A DNA stretch of 64,000 nt from Azolla caroliniana. Lineage: Eukaryota; Polypodiophyta. Positions within the stretch are counted from its first letter, which is position 1. Each line of letters starts with the position of its first letter. This document shows positions 1 to 9,229 of the stretch, piece after piece. The notes below the pieces were generated by a model. That model saw nothing but the letters and a program-made list of their open reading frames with translations, did not search any database and was not told where the DNA came from. The translations under genes and the position numbers were made by a program. The stretch is taken from assembly GCA_043228905.1 (NCBI GenBank), contig JBHGNT010000015.1:15934001-15998000 (forward strand), given 5' to 3'.

Positions 1-962
1 TTCCACATTCGACTTTGGACTTTGACTCCTGGACAACTTGTTGTTTGTTGGCAATGTCAAGCCGACTGGCTTCGTGTTTTGCATGATGCAAACCATCACA
101 TACAGAACATAGGCTTCGGACTGCTGAGGCGTAGCGTGCCTTCATCATCTTAGCCTTTTCCACCTTTGTCTTTGGACTTTGACTCCTAGACAACTTGTTG
201 TTTATCAGCAATGTCGACCTGACTGGCTCCGCGTTTTGCATGTTGAATCTCTAGAGCACTTTTGTCACGTAGTTTTCTTGTAACAACCACAATAATCTCT
301 TTGTCCGATCGCGGACAATGTGCATTCCTAGGATCTGCCTTGTCCGACCCATATCCTTCATTGTGAATGACCTGCTCAAGGCCTTCTTCAACATTCTGAT
401 CTTCATATGATCTCGTCCGAAAATCAGCATGTCGTCTATGTACAGTAGGAGTATGAGGAAGTTTCGTCCGTCAAACTTCTTCACAAACACTAAGTGGTCG
501 GCTTGCGTTTTGTGGTACCCTTGATCGGTCATGAATCATGACGGATTCAAACTTTTGGTATCAATATCGGGGAGCCTACTTCAGTCCATAAAGGCTCTTC
601 TTCAACCCGCATACTAGGTTCTCCTTCTCTTTCTTGACGAATCCTTTCGGTTGCTGCATGTATATCTCCTCTTCAAGATCACCATGCAGAAATGTTGTCT
701 TGACATCCAATTGTTCAACTTCAAGGTCCATGTTGGCTGCTATGCTCAACATTGTTCGGATGGATGTCATTTTCACTACAGGGTCAAATATGTTGCCGAA
801 ATCCACCTATTTCTTTTGTTGAAATCCCCTGACGACAGTTCACACTTTGTATCTTAGTGGATTTCTACCATCTCCCGGTTTCACCTTGTATACCCACTTG
901 TTCCAGAGTACCCTCTTTCCTTCCGCCAACTCCGTCAGTTCGTATGTGTGGTTCTCATGCAT
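1..962 (-). pseudogene. Degenerate Ty1/copia reverse transcriptase fragment (Cop-1 family)
   Basis: Minus-strand translation gives three blocks of copia RT in broken frames. 840-965 carries the RT start (NKWVYKVKPGDG), 576-806 carries VVKMTSIRT and LDVKTTFLHGDLEEE, and 251-532 carries the active-site box as YIDDM followed by ILGMHIVRD. The same protein is seen in Cop-1 at 11570-12421 with only scattered substitutions, so this is a fragment of that family. Bases 1-85 and about 158-241 are a diverged direct repeat of the RT C-terminal region, offset 157 bp. No LTR, gag or integrase is present. The fragment stops at about 962, where the duplicated monooxygenase promoter sequence begins. It is not expected to encode a working protein. 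Confidence 0.85.
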
Positions 963-1712
963 GGAAAAATGGTTGATACTAATGATGTTAGCATTGGCAT
1001 TAGTACCAAAAGGATTAGGTCTCAAGAGATTAAGAAAGACAGTAATCAAGGCTCAATAACGTGATTTTGGCTCTTTCAAGCTATTGTGGGAACAATGACT
1101 TTGCTTATTGCCCCTTTTTTCGTTTGTTTCTAGACATGTTCCTATGCCACTAATGTCAACATCAACATCATTGTAAAAAGCACTGGAAATGGAAACATAT
1201 CCATCAACCCTTTTTTTCCTTAAGTTGAAATCAATAACGTTTGCATTCCAAAGAAAATTGAGAGAGAGAGAGAGGCTAAGAAAGAAGATAATTGTCACGT
1301 GAGCAACGAGAAGAAGGCAACGTGCATGTTGGGTGGGCCGAAGCACAATGTAAAATAAGAGCAATGCATTGTTGTTGACAAGGGTGTCCACACGTTAGTT
1401 TGACTTGGTTGGAAGGTGCGTGACAAGTAGAAAGTATGACGCTAGGGCCAACGATATATACGTGTGTGTGTGTGTATGTGTATCGAAACCGTGGTCACAC
1501 GTGTTCTTCGTGCTCGCGGCATGGGAGTACTACCCACATATCAGTCATCAATGACCAATATATGGTAGTTCACTAAACAAGTCATCTACCCAATCAAACA
1601 AAACCAATGATTGGTTGAGTGCTTCATTATTGGTCAGTCACCATGTGATGTATTTTAAGCGATGCGCTTTGTGACGAGTTTTGTCAGATGTTACTAAGCC
1701 ATGCACGTGTAC
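963..1712 (+). repeat. Second copy of monooxygenase-gene flanks, without the coding sequence
   Basis: 963-1611 matches 5011-5588, the sequence directly upstream of the monooxygenase start codon, over almost its full length. It includes the GA tract, the segment ending in acgatatata and the atatatggtagttcac motif, which is single here but duplicated at the gene. Directly after it, 1619-1712 matches 8541-8632, the sequence far downstream of the gene (shared block caccatgtgatgtatttta). The approximately 2.95 kb between these flanks at the intact locus, including the whole coding sequence, is absent. Either a duplicated locus lost its gene or this is the pre-insertion arrangement. A 64-bp stretch at 1463-1526 with a (GT)n run is specific to this copy. 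Confidence 0.8.
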
Positions 1713-2236
1713 CATCACATTTTGACATACGGGTGTCACAGAGCAACACCCTAAAACGGATATTTTCTAGTCTATAAATAAAGAATTCCTTCTCATTCTC
1801 TCTCTCTCTCTCTCTCTGGTAAATCTCTCTATCTCTCTTTGGTGAAAACACATAATTATATTAATAAATGTGTGTAAAAAACATTACTTACAATGGGTGT
1901 GACAATAGGCAAGATGAACACTCCATTGAGGAAAGAATTTCAACTTGCTCCAATAAAGAAAATTGCTACATTAGTACTCCCTTCAACTTTCATAGATATA
2001 TGCTTTCACTCCATGTCTACCATCGAATACAAAAGCGTTGTGCATGTTCCAATTATGACGCAATCGCCAATATCTCAAAAATAGAAAAACTATCTCCATC
2101 TCTGATTTTGGGTCAACTAGTGTAAATTCTGCAAACACCCATTGTCTAGGTGTCAAATAACATTGTGATAAAACTTGCCAAATTTGAGAAATGTAACTCT
2201 AGACAAGCAATCGGACATTGTATAAAACAATGAGTA
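1713..2236. other. Intergenic sequence without a recognisable gene
   Basis: AT-rich sequence with a CT microsatellite (about 1796-1818) and a TATA-like tataaataaag at 1774. A short open frame (1868-2125) has no recognisable domain or motif and no supporting context, so I do not call it a gene. The 5' boundary is where similarity to the monooxygenase downstream flank ends; the 3' boundary is where the LINE remnant begins. Confidence 0.5.
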
Positions 2237-3690
2237 CTATCTCCCATTTGAACAAATTATGCAAAAAAAGCAATTACCCATTACTAGTCCACAACACTTT
2301 ACAACTAATCCCAAAGGAAATCCTCTAATCAAAACTCTCCAAATGAAGACCTTTGATATAAGTGGCAATTTAGAATGCGAACTACGTTGTAAGATCTGCC
2401 ATCGCCCATGATCAGATTTGTGTATTTTCCATTCTTCTTTAGCCTTAGATGATAACCATCCAAGAGACTCAATAGAGTCATGATACAAAATACTAGTAGT
2501 CACTTGTAACGACGTTTGACCCCGTAAACACCAATCAATCCACGATTGTCTCCTGTTTGTAGAGGTAAGGGACCTTGTATCAACGCAATATTTTGTAGTT
2601 GTTACCAAATAAACCCATAATTAGGTGGGATGTGTAATAATTGTCGCGCTTCAACAAACTCCAAAATTCTTTGAGATGGAGCCTCAATTATATCTCCCAC
2701 CTCTTTGACCCCTGAACGAAACAAACAATTAAATTGAGAGTGCAATCTCTCCTTTCCTAGCCAACGTAATAACCAAGAAGACACAAGTAACTATTTTTGC
2801 AAAGAATTACAATGCTCTCTACTAGATGATGGTTTCCATACACATAACAAGAGTCCTTCTTGCCATGAGGTAACCAAGTGTTGAACACATGAAGAGGCTA
2901 GAATCTTTACTGAAATACATCTATTTAGTAATTGCCACCATGAACCCTTACTGGTTGTCCTCCCATGTGTTAAACCCTTGTTCTCAATGAAATATTGAAC
3001 AATAGATATCCATGGTTGTGAGTTTGAACACATGTCTTGTAATAATGAAAATCTATGAGCCATCATATGCATAGATAAGTTCAATATTCTAGCTCCTCCC
3101 AAGCGCTTAGGGGTTACTAGATGGTTCCATGCAACCCATGTGATTCCCATCGAAGAGGTTGCAAAATAGAATGCAAAGCCTTCTTTGTCCATGGCAACAA
3201 TGGCAAGTAATATAATATCATGGGTTCCATAATACATTGTACAACCTTCAAGCATACATGAAATGGCCAAGATTGTGACTTCCAATTCATGAACTTATCC
3301 CTCAATTTAGTAGACATCCATTCAATAAATTGACCATTTGTAACATTCATCCCTAATGGATAGCCCAAGTGTCAAAAAATAAAGTCTTTCTTCACAACGG
3401 ATCCTTGCCATCCTAAACATTCCAAATCCCTTTTAGTACATGATATGAGACTAGAAATCCTCCAATTGATATGTAATCCGGAAGCCAATGCAAATTGGTT
3501 CCATACAAGCATCCCCTTCTCAAGATTCTCTCGTGAGGCTTGTAGAAACATGAAAGAATCATCAACCAAAGCTTGTGCTACTAGTTTCCCTCCAAACGGA
3601 TTGTGTAGACCCATAATGTCACCATTTGTTGCAAGCCTTGATAGCATCACTAACAAGGGATGAGTAACAATAGCAAACAAAAATGCCGGC
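2237..3690 (-). pseudogene. LINE (L1-like) reverse transcriptase fragment
   Basis: Minus-strand frames give the C-terminal half of a plant non-LTR reverse transcriptase. 3372-3690 carries PAFLFAIVTHPLL, then an AxVDDS active-site box (ALVDDSFMF), then the thumb-like region (ASGLHINW). 2791-3116 carries the post-RT motif LGGARILNLS. 2237-2450 carries the C-terminal zf-RVT-like domain (SKVFIWRVLIRGFPLGL followed by a CFFC cysteine pair). The reading frame changes several times (3372, 3285, 2784, 2608), so it is dead. The endonuclease and the first RT motifs are missing. At its 5' end it joins a copia leader and gag start at about 3685-3690 rather than a LINE promoter. Confidence 0.85.
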
Positions 3691-3737
3691 AAGCTTGAAC
3701 ATGCTGCCGAATGGATCTTCCATGCTCTGATACCAAA
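3685..3737 (-). pseudogene. Copia primer-binding site plus first codons of gag, fused to LINE
   Basis: On the minus strand, 3725-3737 reads TTGGTATCAGAGC, the initiator Met-tRNA primer-binding site of plant copia elements. It is followed by an ATG at 3723 and the peptide MEDPFGSMFKLAG, which aligns with the gag start of Cop-1 (MEESFDGMLRLTG, ATG at 14447). Similarity to gag ends after about 13 codons and the LINE sequence follows immediately. The join is a chimera of two unrelated retroelement classes. Confidence 0.75.
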
Positions 3738-3738
3738 T

Positions 3739-4071
3739 TGTGCACAATAGCGCTCGGCCACAACCGAGTCTCAAACTCACGATGGAAGAAATAAACAGAC
3801 AATAGAGACAACACCGAATGTTTATGTGGAAAACCCTAATCCTGGAAAAACCATGGGAGCCCACAGACTTCAACTATCACTATGAGAGGAAGGGTACAAT
3901 GAGAGATTCAGAGGCAACGACCTCGGGCTCTATCTTCGAAGGGTATAATGAGAGATGGACTTATGTCATCCAGTTTTACAACACTTGAGAGGTTTTCCCT
4001 TGCACTATCATTATTTATATAGTAGTGACGATAGCAAGGGTTGTATTATCATCTTGTTTTAATGACAAACA
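3739..4071 (-). repeat. Copia LTR fragment related to Cop-1
   Basis: Directly outside the primer-binding site. It shares with the Cop-1 LTR (14477-14919) the block gctcggccacaaccgagtct, the segments around gtttatgtggaaaaccct and gggagcccac, and the region ctatcactatgag. It starts tgtgcaca at 3739; a plausible far end is the aaaca at 4067-4071, giving about 333 bp with TG/CA ends. That far end is only a guess, and no partner LTR is seen on the other side of the LINE. Confidence 0.6.
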
Positions 4072-4080
4072 TTGATTTAT

Positions 4081-4131
<51 letters not shown>

Positions 4132-5010
4132 GCTTTTTCTTCTTATTATCATTCATGCCCCATGTGGGGTTACATAGTACAAGAGGATCATACATCAATG
4201 TGATACATAGGGGTGCATACCCCTCTATCCATTCACACACCCAACTCACTCACACTCTTTCATATCTACACACATGCACACACATGTGCATGTGTTTATA
4301 CACATACGAACATTCTTACTCACTCTTGCGCGCATTACACATACACTTACAACAATATGTTTCACAGAAAGTCTCTCACTCATCCATCCCTGTACCTCTC
4401 GTACGGATAACAACCATTGTTCGAAAAAACAAAAAAGAAAGACATGGGAGAAATGTGGAGGCTTGAGCTTTACACATTATACTATACGTGTTGCACATAA
4501 CTATAAAACCATATTCTTTGTGGAATGAGGAAACAATACACATCTATACATGTTAGAGCCATCCGAACCATTGCTTCCATGCGACTTAGCTAACATGCAT
4601 TGCGATGTGAGAGGGGGTGTTGGGGCACAAGTAATGAGAGTGGTCAACTATGCACACTTTGCCCTTAACAAGTTCAAGAGTTTGAGTATCACACTTTGAT
4701 ACAATGCTCTGCCTTTGATCTTATTCAACTGTGATTTCCACCCAACTTGGACCAAACCCAATCCTTGCACGAATTTCTCTCATAACTACAATGTGCACTC
4801 ACAATTGCAACATGCATTGGTAAAGTTATTGAACATCGAGAGTTGCTACTCACTTTCACATGTATAATGTGAAATGTAATACTTTTGGTTTCATAGGCCA
4901 TATTTGACCTATGAAGATGATAATAGAATCTATCTATCTATCTATTTCCAAAGCTTCATTTAGTTTAAGCCTTTTCTTTCTAATTAAAAAGTTCTCAATT
5001 TCAATTTAAG
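4072..5010. other. Non-coding spacer with simple repeats
   Basis: Contains a pure GA array (about 4084-4129), a CA/CT-rich stretch with many cacacac and actcactc runs (about 4225-4360), and a short (tcta)n run near 4930-4945. Open frames here come from low-complexity sequence and show no domain. I see no convincing gene or element. Confidence 0.6.
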
Positions 5011-5589
5011 GAAAAATGGTTGATACTAATGATGTTAGCATTGGCATTAGTACCAAAAGGATTAGGTCTCAAGAGATTAAGAAAGGCATTAATCAAGGCT
5101 CGATAACGTGATTTCAGCTCTTTCAAGCAATTGTGGCAACAATGACCTTGCTTCTTGCCCCTTTTTTCTTTTGTTTCTAGACATGTTCCTATGCCACTAA
5201 TGTCAACATCGACATCATTGTAAAAAGCACCGGGAATGGAAACATATCCATCAACCCTTTTTTTCCTTAAGTTGAAATCAATAACGTTTGCATTCTAAAG
5301 AAAATTGAGAGAGAGAGAGAGAGAGGCTAAGAAAGAAGACAATTGTCACATGAGCAACGAGAAGAAGGTAAAGTGCATGTTGGGTGGGCCGAAGCACAAT
5401 GTAAAAAAAGAGCAATGCATTGTTGTTGGCAAGGCCTTCCACACGTTAGTTTGACTTGGTTGGAAGGTGCGTGACAAGTAGAAAGTATGACGCTAGTGGC
5501 CAACGATATATACACGCCCATATATGGTAGTTCACTAAACAAGTCCCATATATGGTAGTTCACTAAACAAGTCCCAATCAAACAAAACT
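5011..5589 (+). promoter_or_regulatory. Upstream region / probable promoter of the monooxygenase gene
   Basis: Sequence directly upstream of the start codon, also present without the gene at 963-1611, so conserved beyond chance. It holds a GA tract (about 5307-5325), a TATA-like atatata at 5508-5514 about 75 bp before the ATG, and an exact 28-bp tandem duplication (5519-5546 and 5547-5574, core atatggtagttcactaaac) immediately before the ATG at 5590. The other copy has this unit once. With the TATA element at 5508, the duplicated unit would lie in the 5' leader. No transcription start can be proven from sequence. Confidence 0.5.
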
Positions 5590-7419
5590 ATGGCTATGGC
5601 GGCTGAAGAGCAAGTTCTTGGTTGGCTGAGTAGCTTTGAGGCTGCCCTCCTCCAACGAGATGTGGAGGCTGCAACCCAACTCTTCCTCCCCCATGAATGC
5701 TTCTGGAGAGACCTCCTCGCCTTCACTTGGAACTTCTACACCGCGGAATCCCGAGAGGAGATCGGAGACATGCTCCGCTCCACACTCCTCACGAACCCCG
5801 ATCACTTCATCCAACCTCCCTCCTCTTGGAAGCTCCATGGCCATGTGGAGGACCTCACCCATCCCCATGGCTTCATCCAGGCCTTCTTCACCTTCGAGAC
5901 CCCCATCGCCCGCGGCCGCGGGGTCATCAAGCTGCAGGATGGCAAATGCTGGTGCCTCCTCACCTCCATGCTTGAGCTCAAAGGATACGAAGAGCCCGCC
6001 GGGCTGCGGCGCGAGCCTGGTGTGATCCCGGGGGCCGTGCCAGGTGGCCGCGGCACATGGCTCGAAGCCAGACTCGATGAGCTTAAACGCCTCGGTCGGA
6101 GCCCTTCGCACCAACCGTATTGTCTCGTGATAGGCGGCGGACAAGCAGGGATCTGTCTCGGTGCAAGGCTTCGCCGGCTCCGTGTCCCGACCATCATCAT
6201 CGAGAAGAATGCACGGCCCGGAGACTCGTGGCGCAACCGATACAGATCCCTATGCCTCCACAACCCGGTGTGGAACAACCACTTGCCTTACCTCCCGTTC
6301 CCCGACCATTGGCCCGTGTTCTTCCCCAAAGACAAGATCGGTGAATGGCTTGAGGTGTACACACTTATCATGGAGCTCGTGTATTGGGGTTCAACTGAGT
6401 GTAAATCCGCCCGCTTCAACCCAATTGACAAAAAATGGGAAGTAGTAGTAGTAAACAATGGAGGTGAAGAGATTCTTCTCTACCCTAAGCACCTTGTGCT
6501 CGCCACTGGCATGTCCGGTGGACCCAACGTGCCCATTTTCCCCGGGGCCGAATGCTTTCAAGGTGTGCAATGCCATTCAAGCCAATACAAGAGCGGCCTC
6601 GAATGGACCGGGAAGCAATGTGTTGTTGTCGGATCCAACAATTCCGCCCACGACATATGTGCCGATCTATGGGAGAGTGGGGCTGCCCAAGTGACCATGG
6701 TTCAAAGGTCTTCGACCCACGTCGTGCGCTCCGAGTCCCTCTTTGATATTGGGTATTTGCCAGACTACCAAGAAGACTCAAAATACTCGACCGACGATGC
6801 CGACCTTCGCTTTGCTTCAATGCCTTATAAAATCATGCATAGGGCATGCCTAGATTTCTACAAAAAGGTAGTCGAAAGGGATGCAAAGTTCTATGATGAC
6901 CTCAAGAGTGTGGGTTTCATGCATGACTTTGGGGACGATGGATCAGGATTTTATATGAAGTACCTCCGACGAGGGTCTGGATATTACATTGATGTGGGTG
7001 CATCGGAGCTCGTGATAAAAGGTGAGATCGACCTAAAGAGTGGAGTAACGTTGAAGGAAATGAAAGAGAGGAGTGTCGTGTTGAGTGATGACACTGAAAT
7101 TGGGGCAGATCTAGTTGTGTATGCAACTGGGTACGAATCCATGAACAAATGGGCAGCCAAACTTATCTCTCAAGAAGTGGCGGACAATGTTGGGAAATGC
7201 TGGGGTTTGGGGTCCAACACCAAGAAGGATCCCGGACCATGGGAAGGCGAGCTTCGAAATATGTGGAAGCCGACCAAGCAAGAGGGGTTGTGGTTCCATG
7301 GTGGTAACCTACATGAATGTAGACAATATTCTCTACACTTAGCATTGCAGATTAAAGCACGCATGGAAGGCATTCCCATCCATGTCTATGGAATGGGCAA
7401 GGTTCACCATACTAGTTAA
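5590..7419 (+). CDS. Flavin-containing monooxygenase with N-terminal NTF2-like domain (intronless)
   Basis: Single open frame of 609 codons with no introns. Residues 1 to about 130 look like an NTF2/SnoaL-type domain. From about 177 a class B flavin monooxygenase follows: an FAD-binding GxGxxG at 182-187 (IGGGQAG), an acidic residue ending strand 2 (E205), an NADPH-binding GxNxSA-type motif at 348-353 (GSNNSA), and an ATGY motif at 512-515. Such enzymes use NADPH and O2 to oxygenate N, S or C centres in the cytosol. The family includes YUCCA auxin enzymes, but these lack the N-terminal domain and usually have introns. The NTF2-FMO arrangement is common in fungi and bacteria. A fern oxime synthase-type role is possible but unproven. 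The first third is GC-rich while the flanks are AT-rich. The start at 5590 is the first ATG (MAMAAEE) after the conserved leader. It is the only intact non-transposon gene here. Confidence 0.9.
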   Translation: MAMAAEEQVLGWLSSFEAALLQRDVEAATQLFLPHECFWRDLLAFTWNFYTAESREEIGDMLRSTLLTNPDHFIQPPSSWKLHGHVEDLTHPHGFIQAFFTFETPIARGRGVIKLQDGKCWCLLTSMLELKGYEEPAGLRREPGVIPGAVPGGRGTWLEARLDELKRLGRSPSHQPYCLVIGGGQAGICLGARLRRLRVPTIIIEKNARPGDSWRNRYRSLCLHNPVWNNHLPYLPFPDHWPVFFPKDKIGEWLEVYTLIMELVYWGSTECKSARFNPIDKKWEVVVVNNGGEEILLYPKHLVLATGMSGGPNVPIFPGAECFQGVQCHSSQYKSGLEWTGKQCVVVGSNNSAHDICADLWESGAAQVTMVQRSSTHVVRSESLFDIGYLPDYQEDSKYSTDDADLRFASMPYKIMHRACLDFYKKVVERDAKFYDDLKSVGFMHDFGDDGSGFYMKYLRRGSGYYIDVGASELVIKGEIDLKSGVTLKEMKERSVVLSDDTEIGADLVVYATGYESMNKWAAKLISQEVADNVGKCWGLGSNTKKDPGPWEGELRNMWKPTKQEGLWFHGGNLHECRQYSLHLALQIKARMEGIPIHVYGMGKVHHTS

Positions 7420-8632
7420 CAAGAAGCATTTGGTAGCGCTTAATTCAACTAGAGGAAACAATAAAGCAATAAAAGAAATACTACACTAGTTACACACTAC
7501 CTCTCTAACAAAGGAGTGTATTCTTGCAAGCACGGATTTGAGCGAGTTTCAATCATAGTATGTACCATACGTGCATTCGCATTCAAGAATGTTTCAATCA
7601 TTTGAGAATGGTAAACAACCTCTAAGTATGGTAAATACCATACTTTTGTATTCATTGTTTATTATAAGGTAAGAAAGTCAAGGTAATAAATGTAAAAAAA
7701 AACACCAGAATGTTTTGATAACATATGCATTCATTTGCATTTGTATTGAAAAGAATGTTTGTCAATCCATTCGAGTATATTATGTACTAAGGTTTCAATC
7801 ATACCATTGTTAGAGTCATGCATATTGTTATAAGGATAGATTTTCCTTGATGGTTAGCTAATAGCTTATGGATTAAAGGGCACATGCACGAGTATATCAT
7901 TTGTTCTATGGAGGTCATTTACCTATCGATGGGTTGTGATGAAGTTATTCTTTGATGTTCTCTTAGGTACACCACACCATGAAGCCTTGTGCTTGCTCAA
8001 AAGATGGTGTAATCTCTTAGGTATTACCTTTTGTTCTTTTTTATCTAGTAATTTCTTTTATATGTAGTTTTGTGCATAGTATGAACCATACATACATTCA
8101 CATTCGAGTATATTTCGATCATTCAAGTATGGTAAACACCCTCAAAGTATGGTAAATACCATACTTTTGTATTCATCATTTACTATAAAATAAAAAAGTG
8201 GCAAAAAAATTAAAAACGTGAAAAGAAAAAACATAAGTATGCTTTCATGCACGCATTCATTTGCAAACGTATGAAAACGAATGTTTCACCAGAAGAATGC
8301 GAATATTACATTCTATGGTTTTGGGTGCATCAAGTGCAATACCCAACATGCATATGGAAGAATAGTCCCCCTGTCGATTGTGAGGTCTTTTAAGACCCAA
8401 GAGGTTTTATGAGCTACCATCAAACATGTGCAGATAGAATATACAAGCAACCCATGTCATCAACCTAAAACCCAACCCAACTTGTAGATAAAAAACACTA
8501 CAACAAAAAGGGGTGTTAGTGATGCCAAAAGTCATCACAAAATGCTTTATTAATGGTTGGTCACCATGTGATGTATTTTAAACCATGCGCTTTGCGACGA
8601 GCTTTACCACATGTTGCTAAGCAATGCACGCG
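7420..8632 (+). other. 3' flank of the monooxygenase with a dispersed AT-rich repeat
   Basis: No gene seen. Two diverged direct copies of an approximately 200-bp AT-rich repeat lie at about 7559-7760 and 8088-8287. Each contains a near-perfect palindrome with 10-bp arms (aagtatggta aa taccatactt) at about 7627-7648 and 8144-8165. Possible polyadenylation signals (aataaag at 7460) follow the stop codon. The last 90 bp (8541-8632) also occurs at 1619-1712. The region ends where the Gyp-A1 LTR begins. Confidence 0.55.
8496..8524 (+). mobile_element. CACTA-like transposon terminus (single end)
   Basis: Reads cactacaacaaaaagggg, resembling the terminal inverted repeat of plant CACTA (En/Spm) elements, followed by subterminal-like gtgatgccaaaagtcatcac. 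I found no matching opposite end (ttttgttgtagtg) nearby, so this may be a remnant or chance. Confidence 0.3.
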
Positions 8633-9215
8633 TTCTCGTGAAGGATTCTGGCCATAAAGAGAAATAGGGCCAAGCGCGCACAAACGGGTGTGTGCACCGA
8701 TACACGCAAACCAAGAAACATGTACAAACATAATTTAAATAGCATAGGACTGGTAAGTACTAGATAGTAGGAATTAAAGGGTAGTTTAAAGTCCCACACA
8801 CATAGAGAGAATGGGGGGAATTTGATTTGAAGAAATCGAAGGGGGGGATCTCTGACACCGATCACGATGTAACGGTCTCCCCTTGTGCTAAAAAAAAGGG
8901 GGGGGGGGGACTTGAGCCTGTTTTTAGGAATCAAGAATTAGGGAGGAGGAAGTGTTGTCGGTTTGTGGGTCGAGCTCTCTCTCTCTCTCTCTCTCTCTGA
9001 CCAGAGGAAGCCCGTGAGCTCCTGACCAGAGGCTCGTTGATCTGTCTACGTGCGTGTGTGGGTGGGGGTGTGTTCGTAGTGCATACGACTTTGCTACCAG
9101 CCAAGCCCGGTTGTATTCTACTTACCTTAATCTATTCGTTTTGATTGTTCGGATCGATCTCTTCTCATTTCGGGTTTCATGTCTATTTCTGTTTCTTTGT
9201 AACTAGTTTCCTGCT
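8633..9215 (+). repeat. 5' LTR of Gyp-A1 (3' end deleted)
   Basis: Shares ordered blocks with the complete Gyp-A LTR at 46166-46789: a segment near gaggaagtgttgtcgg, the gagctctctc stretch (here expanded to a CT array at 8973-8999), and the cgtgagctcctgaccagaggctcg segment. It begins ttctcgtgaagg, a decayed form of the family start. The LTR 3' terminus, the primer-binding site and the first gag codons found in other copies are missing, so a deletion joins the LTR to gag near 9215. It holds a poly-A/poly-G tract (8889-8909). Confidence 0.65.
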
Positions 9216-9229
9216 CTGACTGTGAACTG

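Noticed and set aside
1868-2125. Short open frame between the duplicated flank and the LINE
   Set aside because: No motif, no family resemblance, no start context, and a second overlapping frame of similar length.
4084-4129. GA array as a GAGA-type regulatory element
   Set aside because: Similar GA/CT runs occur in most LTRs here and in spacer DNA; nothing ties this one to a promoter.
5578-7380. Open frames antisense or out of frame to the monooxygenase
   Set aside because: They arise from GC-rich codon usage of the real gene; none carries a recognisable domain.
8496-8524. CACTA terminus as the right boundary of a transposon that captured the monooxygenase
   Set aside because: The terminus is oriented as a left end facing away from the gene, and no partner end was found upstream.
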